From Proteiniphilum sp. (GTDB lineage: Bacteria; Bacteroidota; Bacteroidia; Bacteroidales; Dysgonomonadaceae), in assembly GCA_016649795.1 (NCBI GenBank), contig JAENWZ010000150.1:1-5868 (forward strand): a DNA stretch of 5,868 nt, given 5' to 3'. Position 1 is the stretch's first letter. The number at the start of each line of letters is the position of its first letter. Below the pieces are notes generated by a model. That model had not been told where the DNA came from. It ran no database searches and saw only the letters and a program-made list of their open reading frames with translations. The translations under genes were made by a program, and so were the position numbers. Of this stretch, positions 1-5,868 are shown in pieces.

Positions 1-298
1 GAGTATTCATTTTTCTCAGGTCTCCCCATGACCATCCTCCTCCGGAATTAGGCACTGTTCTCCTGCTGCCTCCAATCATTTCGGCTGAAAGGTTTTGTTG
101 GATGTATAGATCGCTTTGGTCGTCGTAAGGAGATTTATCCAACAGGTTGTTGTAAAAAGTATTACTGAACAACTGAAGGTCGGTTTCCGTCTTAAAATAA
201 GTTTCCGGCGAAATTTGGCTCAGAGGTTTGGTGTCAAGCACATCGCAAGCTGTCAAACCTGTTATCAGAGCAATCGCTATTATTATATATCGCTTCAT
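1..298 (-). CDS. SusD/RagB-family outer-membrane lipoprotein, N-terminal part (runs off left edge)
   Basis: Ninety-nine codons are visible, starting at the ATG at 298-296. The protein opens MKRYIIIAIALITGLTACDV, a lipoprotein signal with a lipobox (LTAC) and the acylated Cys at residue 18. Next comes the SusD-family opening LDTKPLSQISPETYFKTETD, and near residues 88-98 a W-S-W-G-D-L-R-K-M-N stretch matching the conserved family helix that contacts the partner. SusD proteins are surface lipoproteins built on TPR-like helices that form a lid over a SusC barrel and capture the ligand. The gene starts 21 bases after the SusC stop, and AAGGA (312-308) lies 9 bases before the ATG, so translation as a pair in one transcript is expected. 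About four fifths of a typical SusD (around 500-600 residues) lies outside the window, so substrate-binding residues cannot be judged. Confidence 0.93.
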   Translation of the reverse strand, partial: MKRYIIIAIALITGLTACDVLDTKPLSQISPETYFKTETDLQLFSNTFYNNLLDKSPYDDQSDLYIQQNLSAEMIGGSRRTVPNSGGGWSWGDLRKMNT

Positions 299-307
299 AG
301 TGATAAT

Positions 308-312
308 TCCTT
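308..312 (-). promoter_or_regulatory. Shine-Dalgarno-like site of the susD-like gene
   Basis: On the minus strand the 21-base gap contains AAGGA, 9 bases before the ATG at 298. It supports this start codon. None of the other starts in the window has a comparably clear site, so the second gene of the transporter pair may be translated from its own ribosome-binding site and not only by coupling to the SusC gene. Confidence 0.5.
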
Positions 313-319
313 ATTGTTA

Positions 320-3300
320 TTAAAATGTGAGATCTATACCAAACATAAACGTCTTAGCCCATGGATAATAGGCATTTTGGTAAACGCTACTTGATCTATT
401 GATAACTGCTTCCGGGTCGACATAATCAGAATTCTTTTTGACAGGCGACCAATAGCAGAGATTTTCACCTGAGAAATAAAAACGAACCATATCCAGTTTG
501 ATCTTTTTCGTCAAATTCTTCGGTATCGTATATCCGACAGTCAGGTTTTTGAATCGCAAATATCTCAGATTCTGAAGATAACGATCATTCACCTTACTCA
601 TGGGGCCTGATGTTGCTGAATAAGCCATCGGTCTGGTGAAATAGGCGTCAGGATTATCCTCCGCCCATACTTTGTCGAGGAAGTTCTTCGGCAAGAAAGA
701 AAGGTAGGGATAGGAATAGGGTCCCCAGAAATTCATCATCTCTCCGTGAGGATACCAATAATGATTACCTGTTCCCTGGAAGAAAGCGGTTATATCGATA
801 CCTTGCCATCTGACATTTGCATTGAAACCATATGAAAGGCTGGGAAGTGAATTCCCCAAAATCTTACGATCTCCGGGGTCATCAACAGTATTGCTGCCAA
901 TTCCTAATATCGAGTTGCCATCAAGGTCGACAAATTTGAGGTCACCTCCCTGCCAACCTCCGGTAATACGGTTGTTGATATAACTCAAATCTACTTCTTG
1001 TGCATAAGCCTGAGCTTCTTCTCTGCTTTGAAAAAGCCCATCGGTTTCAAAGCCCCATATTTCGCCAATTCTCATTCCTTCATAATAAGCTTTAGCGAAC
1101 GATTTTTCCGGATTGTCATATTTGGTAATCACACTGCTGTAATCACTGAGATTGAATCCAAAACCATATTCTAAAGGTCTGCTACCCAGCATTATCTGAT
1201 CTCTCCAGTTGATGGAGAACTCATATCCTTTCGTGCGTAGGTCGGCTGTATTCATTTGTGGAGGAGAAGCTCCATAAACACCCGGGAGAGCGATTCCATC
1301 GGTCAACATATCTTCAGTATCACGGATATATGCATCGCCGACAAAATTGAGCCGGTTATTCAAAAAGGTCATATCAAGACCAATGTTCCATTGCTTAGAG
1401 GTTTCCCATGTCAGATCGGAAGCTACAGGTGCCCCTATCGTGGAATATTTACCCATTGCACTACCATCACCGAATGTATATCCGGCAAAATCGTTGAGTG
1501 AAATAAGCCTCAAATATGCATAATAGGAAGAAACGTTCTGGTTGCCCAGGCTACCATAAGAGCCTCTCAACTTGAGATTATCGACGTATTCTCGTGCAGG
1601 TTCGAAGAATGACTCCTCTGAGATTCTCCATCCAGCTGATCCGGAGGGGAACCAACCCCAACGATGGCCGGCGGCAAAACGGGAAGTACCATCGTAACGG
1701 CCACTTACTTCGAACAGATAGCGCCCTTCATAATCATAATTGATACGACCAAAGTATCCCATCAATGCATATTCATTTTGACCGCCACCAACACCGGTGA
1801 GGGTATTGCCTTCCGAATCCTGCCCTACAAGATCCAGGTCGTCTAACTCCGTAGATGCGAGATTTCTACCCCAGCCAGAAATATTTTTCAATTTTAATGT
1901 CTCGTAATTTAGTCCGACCACTCCTTTCAGGTTGTGAACATTGTTGAATGTTTCGTTGTAAGTGGCGAAAACATTGGTAGAATAATAGTTTCGGGTATTA
2001 ACGGATTCATCCAGCCGGTTATCACCAGCACCGGTATCATACACTCCCATTGCAGCATCAGGATACTCTCTAAAATACATGGGATTGGAACGGCTGCTGT
2101 TGCGTGTCTGGTACAATCGATAAGTAAAATCTGCCGTAACGCTCAGCACTTTCATCGGAGTGATGACAAGACGGCTGGTGTTGGAGAAATCGCTTGCAAT
2201 ATTAGCAAGACGGTGTGAGCCTTCACCAAGCATTATGTGACGCCCGTTACCCACCTTATAACTACTGTATGGTGTACTGTATACCCACGAGCCGTCAGGA
2301 TTCTTCATGGGTATGTTGGCCAAAGCGTGTCTTGCGCTGTAACCAATTGTGTTATCAACGCTGCCATCTCCTAATGAGGTGTATTTGGATGTATAGAACG
2401 ATGTGTTGTTTGACAGGTTAGCCCACTTGTTAATGTTGAAGTCAATTTTCGATCGCAAATTGTACTTTTCAAAAAGATCGGGTTGTTGCTTCTGTATTCC
2501 TTCCTGTTTGTCATATGCTCCGGAAACAAGATACTTCACATCTTTTGATCCGCCATTGAGTGATACACTGTGCTTTTGAACCGGACGTTTTGAACGGTAC
2601 ATCATGTCCCACCAGTCATTGTTGCCATAGTAAACCCATTGGTTTCTACCGTTTCTCACATCTTCAACAACCCATGGACGATCGGGATGCTCCACCTTAT
2701 CGTTTACACGAGCCAGAAGTTGCTGCATGTCCTGGTCGGTATAATTGAAGTATAATGTTCCTGAATCTGCATTCCAAAACTTGTTGACTGTATATACGGA
2801 CCAATATCCTCTATTTTCGTAATCGGTCGATGTTGTTGATTCTTCCCATCCAAAACGACTACTGTAACGCACCATGGCTTTTCCATCTATGGCTGTACCG
2901 GATTTCGTCGTGACAAGAATTACGCCAAAAGCAGCGCGCGCTCCATAAACAGCAGCAGCAGCAGCATCTTTGATAACGGAAATTGATTCCACATCGTTCG
3001 GATTGACACGATTGAGATCACCAACAGCACCATCGATCAACACGAGCGGTGAGGCTCCATTGATGGAGGTTATTCCGCGAACATTAATTGAAGGCGTACT
3101 GCCAGGTTTACCTGAAGAGGTTGTAATGTTAAGGCCCGGAACGGCCCCCTGTAGCATATGGGTTACAGAGTGTGCAACGCGGTCCTCGAGCTCTTTGCCC
3201 CCTACAACCGATACAGAACCTGTAAGATTGACTCGTTTCTGTGTGCCGTAACCCACTACAATCGTTTCCTCAAGAAGGACGGCATCTTCTACCAAATAAA

Positions 3301-3586
3301 TGGTGACATTCGTTTGTGTAGCCGAGATCTTCACGTTTTGGGTAACGAATCCCACGAATGAAACATTCAGAATAGCTTCTCCTGATGGAACTTCAAACGC
3401 GAAGCTTCCATCATTGGAGGTAATTGTGCCCCTGGACGTACCCTCGAGCTGAACAGTTACTCCCAGCATGGGTTGCTGTTCAGCGTCAAAGACTTTCCCG
3501 GAGATTACTCTATTCTGAGCTGACAGGGAGAGTCCCCCTCCAACTATCAGAAGCAGAAAAAGGACAAATAGTCTACATTCTCTCAT
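320..3586 (-). CDS. SusC/RagA-family TonB-linked outer-membrane transporter
   Basis: A complete 1088-residue protein, within the usual size for SusC-like transporters (about 1000-1100). It has a hydrophobic signal peptide (residues 1 to about 23, cleavage likely after LSLSA). An N-terminal carboxypeptidase-regulatory-like beta domain follows (about 27-98, opening ISGKVFDAEQQPMLGVTVQL). The SusC-type TonB-box region is LLEETIVVGYGTQ (104-116). The plug domain (about 118-230) carries the family signature with GDLNRVNPNDVESISVIKD, then YGARAAFGVILVTTKSG. The rest is a beta-barrel ending in aromatic Phe (FGIDLTF), typical of outer-membrane barrels. It should import a ligand captured by the adjacent SusD using TonB/ExbBD energy. 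The ATG at 3586 is directly followed by the signal peptide, and an in-frame stop lies five codons upstream. The gene is intact, with no frameshift or interruption. It starts 46 bases after the phosphoesterase gene. Family assignment is very secure; the transported substrate cannot be read from the sequence. Confidence 0.97.
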   Translation of the reverse strand: MRECRLFVLFLLLIVGGGLSLSAQNRVISGKVFDAEQQPMLGVTVQLEGTSRGTITSNDGSFAFEVPSGEAILNVSFVGFVTQNVKISATQTNVTIYLVEDAVLLEETIVVGYGTQKRVNLTGSVSVVGGKELEDRVAHSVTHMLQGAVPGLNITTSSGKPGSTPSINVRGITSINGASPLVLIDGAVGDLNRVNPNDVESISVIKDAAAAAVYGARAAFGVILVTTKSGTAIDGKAMVRYSSRFGWEESTTSTDYENRGYWSVYTVNKFWNADSGTLYFNYTDQDMQQLLARVNDKVEHPDRPWVVEDVRNGRNQWVYYGNNDWWDMMYRSKRPVQKHSVSLNGGSKDVKYLVSGAYDKQEGIQKQQPDLFEKYNLRSKIDFNINKWANLSNNTSFYTSKYTSLGDGSVDNTIGYSARHALANIPMKNPDGSWVYSTPYSSYKVGNGRHIMLGEGSHRLANIASDFSNTSRLVITPMKVLSVTADFTYRLYQTRNSSRSNPMYFREYPDAAMGVYDTGAGDNRLDESVNTRNYYSTNVFATYNETFNNVHNLKGVVGLNYETLKLKNISGWGRNLASTELDDLDLVGQDSEGNTLTGVGGGQNEYALMGYFGRINYDYEGRYLFEVSGRYDGTSRFAAGHRWGWFPSGSAGWRISEESFFEPAREYVDNLKLRGSYGSLGNQNVSSYYAYLRLISLNDFAGYTFGDGSAMGKYSTIGAPVASDLTWETSKQWNIGLDMTFLNNRLNFVGDAYIRDTEDMLTDGIALPGVYGASPPQMNTADLRTKGYEFSINWRDQIMLGSRPLEYGFGFNLSDYSSVITKYDNPEKSFAKAYYEGMRIGEIWGFETDGLFQSREEAQAYAQEVDLSYINNRITGGWQGGDLKFVDLDGNSILGIGSNTVDDPGDRKILGNSLPSLSYGFNANVRWQGIDITAFFQGTGNHYWYPHGEMMNFWGPYSYPYLSFLPKNFLDKVWAEDNPDAYFTRPMAYSATSGPMSKVNDRYLQNLRYLRFKNLTVGYTIPKNLTKKIKLDMVRFYFSGENLCYWSPVKKNSDYVDPEAVINRSSSVYQNAYYPWAKTFMFGIDLTF

Positions 3587-3632
3587 AAAATCAATGTTTT
3601 AAAATTAGAAATATTTATTTTTGTCAACATAT
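3587..3632 (-). other. A/T-rich spacer between phosphoesterase and SusC genes, possible weak promoter
   Basis: This 46-base gap has only 6 G or C bases. On the minus strand it holds TTGACA (3627-3622) and TAATTTTA (3607-3600). The second matches seven of the eight positions in the Bacteroides -7 consensus TAnnTTTG, counting the two free ones. The spacing from the TTG to this box is 17 bases, shorter than the usual 19-21 in Bacteroides, and a start from here would leave almost no leader before the SusC ATG. No hairpin terminator is visible, so read-through from the phosphoesterase gene is the simpler view. The promoter reading is weak. Confidence 0.25.
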
Positions 3633-5597
3633 TTATTTTCTTTTATACTCTTCTATTGAGAATACTTTCGGTCGCTCCATATTCTCACTCCATCTATTTC
3701 CAAATTCATCTTTAACGGTTATTGATAAATCCGTATCAGCATCATTTGCTTTTACCCTGAAGAAATGGGTAAACTTCTGAGTCACGAATGAGGGTGTTGA
3801 TGTGAGATTGGCCTGATTGAATCTTTTCACGGAAAGTGCAGCTATATGAAGCGGATCATAAGCCCATATTGCCTCATGTGTCAGATTGTTGCCATCTTCA
3901 TCAACAACACTCAGGGTCCAGTTTGAATTCCAGTTCCAGATATTGATCAGCACCTCATTGTTGTTGTTCGCCGGATAGGCATCAACATATTGCAGATACA
4001 CCTTCCTCGTTGCATCCGGGGTAGAAGAGGGCATCAATGGAACATCGGCCATTGAGAAGTTTACATTGTTCAGATCGTAACTTCGGAACTGATAATCTTC
4101 AGGCCATCCGGTAGCTTTATATCTCCACTTTAGATCGGTTCCGGACACATCCCAGATGGCATATCCACCCGGTGTTCCATCGGGACTGATATGAACGCCG
4201 GGGGTAAGATGGCCTGACCACCACCAGGAAGCGCATACCGCTCCTGAATTATGTTCATAAAAGTTGTGGTTGCCCACGATCGCGGATTCGGGCGTTACAT
4301 TGAACATCTGGTGTGTATGACCTGTTACAAAATGAACTTCATATCCTGCCAGAATATTAAAAAGAGTAGTGGTATTGGTCACATCGTGATCATATTTAAA
4401 CCCGCTGGTAGTCGGATAAAATATTTGTGCATGCGTCGCAACGACTACAGGTGTGGACTTATCCACATGTGAAAGGTCTTTTACAAGCCAGTTCAGTTGT
4501 TCGCTAGAGACCCTCTTCTCATACTTCCGGGATTCGGTTCCGTCGTAGTTGCTACAATCGATGTTGTCAATCACCACATAATGCACTTTGCCAATATTGA
4601 AAGAATAATAAGTAGGAGCTATAAGATCCCTGTATTTGATTTCCGCGGTAAAATCAGACGTTCCCATGTAATCGTTGTCATGGTTACCCATCACATGGAA
4701 TATTTGCAACTCCTTGAGTTGTGTATTGACAGCATTCAGGTATTGGGGAAAATAATAATTGTTTGAATACCAATACAACTCCCATGTCATATCACCAAGT
4801 GCAATTGCATACATGTTCTCCCCACTATGGCGATCCATGTAGTTGGTCAGATCAGCGGTGAATTCGGAGAATTGCTTCGCATCACTTGTACGATTTGCGA
4901 GGTGCATGTCACCGAGCATGAAAACCTTGTAAGAGTCCTGATTATTTACTTTTTTCAGTGAAAAATCGATCCGTTCGACCATGTTGGGAGCTCCTTTCAG
5001 CTTATTAAAGAACTTAGGCAGTACCCCGTTGGATGATACTTCGTATCCACCCGGTATGGAGATGTATACAATACCTTGCTTCTTGGCTGATTTTAGCTGG
5101 TATACACCATCCTGATCTGTCACGGTCACCTCCACTCCATCAGACACCACGACATTTTCCACGGCAGTTCCATCGCCTGAGGAAACAAAACCATAAATTG
5201 TAGTGCCTTCATCCGGTATAAAGCCAATATCTTCAACGATGTTTATGTAGGTTTTCCCAAACGTTTTTTTCCGTGTATCCCTTTTGATGGAAACCCTGTA
5301 ATAACCGGAAGTACACTCACTGGCCAAGCGTATGGTGAAACTTTCTGAAGAGCTCTTGATGATAGGACAGACGAAAGATATTCCAGCATCCGACTCTAAA
5401 ATAAATAGGTCTGTGGAGGATGGTGATTTCCCCTCTTTCACCCTGAAAACGTAATCTCCTCCTTTGGTGATATCGATTAAGGCCGGAAGTTCAAATTGCA
5501 CTTCAAACTCATTTGCAACATCATCTTCCTGGCTACTGCAAGCTACATATTGAAATACTATTGCAAGAATCAACAGGTATTTAAAAAAATTCTTCAT
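3633..5597 (-). CDS. Calcineurin-like metallophosphoesterase, lipoprotein with N- and C-terminal accessory domains
   Basis: A complete 654-residue protein. Residues 1-20 form a lipoprotein signal ending YVAC (Cys20; Tyr at -3 is atypical). SSQEDD follows, an acidic stretch like the surface-export signals of Bacteroidota lipoproteins. A beta-rich segment (about 30-125) precedes a carboxypeptidase-regulatory-like domain (about 132-215, with VVVSDGVEVTVTDQDGVYQL) that resembles the MetallophosN domain. The catalytic domain (about 222-432) shows the dimetal motifs in order: GDMH (D230, H232), GD (D269), GNHD (N305, H306), TH (H389) and GHTH (H427, H429). The C-terminal part (about 445-645, with DGTPGGYAIWD and NIWNWNSNWTLSVVDEDGNN) resembles the MetallophosC domain. 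It should hydrolyse a phosphomonoester or phosphodiester at the cell envelope, probably on the outer surface. The start is set by the signal peptide; no strong Shine-Dalgarno is seen. Its place just before the SusC/SusD genes suggests it prepares the ligand for uptake. The superfamily is certain; the substrate is unknown. Confidence 0.94.
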   Translation of the reverse strand: MKNFFKYLLILAIVFQYVACSSQEDDVANEFEVQFELPALIDITKGGDYVFRVKEGKSPSSTDLFILESDAGISFVCPIIKSSSESFTIRLASECTSGYYRVSIKRDTRKKTFGKTYINIVEDIGFIPDEGTTIYGFVSSGDGTAVENVVVSDGVEVTVTDQDGVYQLKSAKKQGIVYISIPGGYEVSSNGVLPKFFNKLKGAPNMVERIDFSLKKVNNQDSYKVFMLGDMHLANRTSDAKQFSEFTADLTNYMDRHSGENMYAIALGDMTWELYWYSNNYYFPQYLNAVNTQLKELQIFHVMGNHDNDYMGTSDFTAEIKYRDLIAPTYYSFNIGKVHYVVIDNIDCSNYDGTESRKYEKRVSSEQLNWLVKDLSHVDKSTPVVVATHAQIFYPTTSGFKYDHDVTNTTTLFNILAGYEVHFVTGHTHQMFNVTPESAIVGNHNFYEHNSGAVCASWWWSGHLTPGVHISPDGTPGGYAIWDVSGTDLKWRYKATGWPEDYQFRSYDLNNVNFSMADVPLMPSSTPDATRKVYLQYVDAYPANNNNEVLINIWNWNSNWTLSVVDEDGNNLTHEAIWAYDPLHIAALSVKRFNQANLTSTPSFVTQKFTHFFRVKANDADTDLSITVKDEFGNRWSENMERPKVFSIEEYKRK

Positions 5598-5738
5598 CTT
5601 TAGACTCTAATGTTGTAAATTAATTCAATTTTGAATGGTTAGGATTTTACCTAACTAGGTTCCGTTTATATCCCGAACTCATGTTGTCAGCATTGTTGCG
5701 GAGATGAGGAAGGGGATGATTGATCCTGCAATTAGGTG
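5598..5738. other. Intergenic region between GDPD-like and phosphoesterase genes
   Basis: This 141-base gap is the longest non-coding stretch in the window. It holds no open frame of note. The transcribed strand contains no TTTG, so the Bacteroides -7 consensus (TAnnTTTG) is absent in full; the nearest, TAATTTAC about 25 bases before the ATG, lacks a matching -33 element. No GC-rich hairpin followed by a T run is present after the GDPD-like stop, so there is no evidence for a strong intrinsic terminator. The only structure seen is a small inverted repeat, listed separately. Whether transcription runs through or restarts here cannot be decided from the sequence. Confidence 0.6.
5638..5655. repeat. 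Short inverted repeat upstream of phosphoesterase gene
   Basis: GTTAGG (5638-5643) and CCTAAC (5650-5655) are perfect 6-base inverted arms around the 6-base spacer ATTTTA. A third element, TAGGT (5656-5660), follows directly and could also pair with ACCTA (5649-5653) as part of an operator-like palindrome. The repeat lies about 40-60 bases before the phosphoesterase ATG, a position that would suit an operator or a leader hairpin. The stem is short and may occur by chance. Confidence 0.3.
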
Positions 5739-5868
5739 TCAGAGCTCATAACCCAACTCATCCAATATTTCCCCCGGATCTTGTGAAGGTTCTATCGGCC
5801 TGCTATTGTGCTTTTTGTAGAAGTGAGTGGTGAGATCCGTCCTGTTGGTGATCATCCCATCCAACAGC
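5739..5868 (-). CDS. Probable glycerophosphodiester phosphodiesterase, C-terminal fragment (5' part beyond right edge)
   Basis: Only the last 42 codons are present, ending at TGA (5741-5739). The visible peptide begins LLDGMITNRTDLTTHFYKKH and ends EILDELGYEL. The stretch D-G-M-I-T-N-R-T-D-L matches the conserved end of the GDPD TIM barrel, where family members typically read VDGIITDRPDLL; the remaining 30 or so residues are a polar tail. GDPD enzymes split glycerophosphodiesters into glycerol-3-phosphate and an alcohol with a Ca or Mg ion. The catalytic HRG, E.D and later His motifs would lie outside the window and cannot be checked, nor can any signal peptide. The gene runs in the same direction as the phosphoesterase and ends 141 bases before it. 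The call rests on one short motif plus the fitting neighbourhood, so it is probable rather than certain. Confidence 0.7.
   Translation of the reverse strand, partial: LLDGMITNRTDLTTHFYKKHNSRPIEPSQDPGEILDELGYEL

Noticed and set aside
116..394. Plus-strand open frame of 92 codons overlapping the SusD start and SusC end
   Set aside because: It lies antisense to the well-supported SusD N-terminus and SusC C-terminus, its product resembles no family, and it has no plausible start context.
2704..2886. Minus-strand 60-codon open frame inside SusC
   Set aside because: It is an out-of-frame reading of the SusC gene with no recognisable product.
2950..2966. CAG trinucleotide run (five and two thirds units), possible phase-variable repeat
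   Set aside because: It encodes the Ala run in the conserved SusC motif KDAAAAAVYGARAA; a trinucleotide change would keep frame, and this Ala run is a family feature.
1256..3361. Several plus-strand open frames of 60-94 codons within the SusC gene
   Set aside because: All are antisense to an intact SusC gene, have low-complexity or unstructured products and overlap one another; they are shadows of the real reading frame.
4251..4766. Two plus-strand open frames of 73 and 89 codons within the phosphoesterase gene
   Set aside because: They are antisense to the catalytic domain, whose metal motifs are intact; no family resemblance was seen.
5681..5698. Repeated TGTTG/TTGTTG words in the intergenic region
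   Set aside because: The words are too short and degenerate to be called a repeat; they are expected by chance in this base composition.
5598..5738. Intrinsic terminator after the GDPD-like gene
   Set aside because: No GC-rich stem followed by a T run is present on the minus strand; the only stem is six pairs long and A/T-flanked.

Overview
This window looks like chromosomal DNA from a member of the Bacteroidota, most likely the order Bacteroidales. The main reason is an adjacent SusC-like/SusD-like outer-membrane pair, a hallmark of that phylum. Two lipoprotein signals of the Bacteroidota type and A/T-rich leaders with mostly weak Shine-Dalgarno sequences agree with this. The genus cannot be fixed from the sequence alone.

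Every convincing gene lies on the minus strand, so transcription runs from the right edge to the left edge. In transcription order the window holds: (1) 5868-5739, the last 42 codons of a gene whose C-terminus resembles a glycerophosphodiester phosphodiesterase (GDPD); (2) 5738-5598, a 141-base gap with a small inverted repeat and no clear promoter or terminator; (3) 5597-3633, a complete 654-residue lipoprotein of the calcineurin-like metallophosphoesterase superfamily, with the N- and C-terminal accessory domains usual for the Bacteroidota version; (4) a 46-base, strongly A/T-rich gap; (5) 3586-320, a complete 1088-residue SusC/RagA-type TonB-dependent transporter; (6) a 21-base gap with a Shine-Dalgarno-like AAGGA; (7) 298-1, the first 99 codons of a SusD/RagB-type surface lipoprotein that runs off the left edge. 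Nothing supports a gene on the plus strand; the open frames there are antisense to the large genes.

The simplest reading is a nutrient-uptake locus of the PUL type. SusD captures and SusC imports a ligand, and the hydrolases upstream are phosphoesterases rather than glycoside hydrolases. Together they suggest a system for scavenging phosphodiester- or phosphomonoester-containing compounds, such as deacylated phospholipid headgroups, teichoic-acid-like polymers or phosphorylated glycans. The protein families are read directly from the sequence. The substrate, and the idea that all four genes form one operon, are inferences. No RNA gene, mobile element, CRISPR array or regulator gene was seen.
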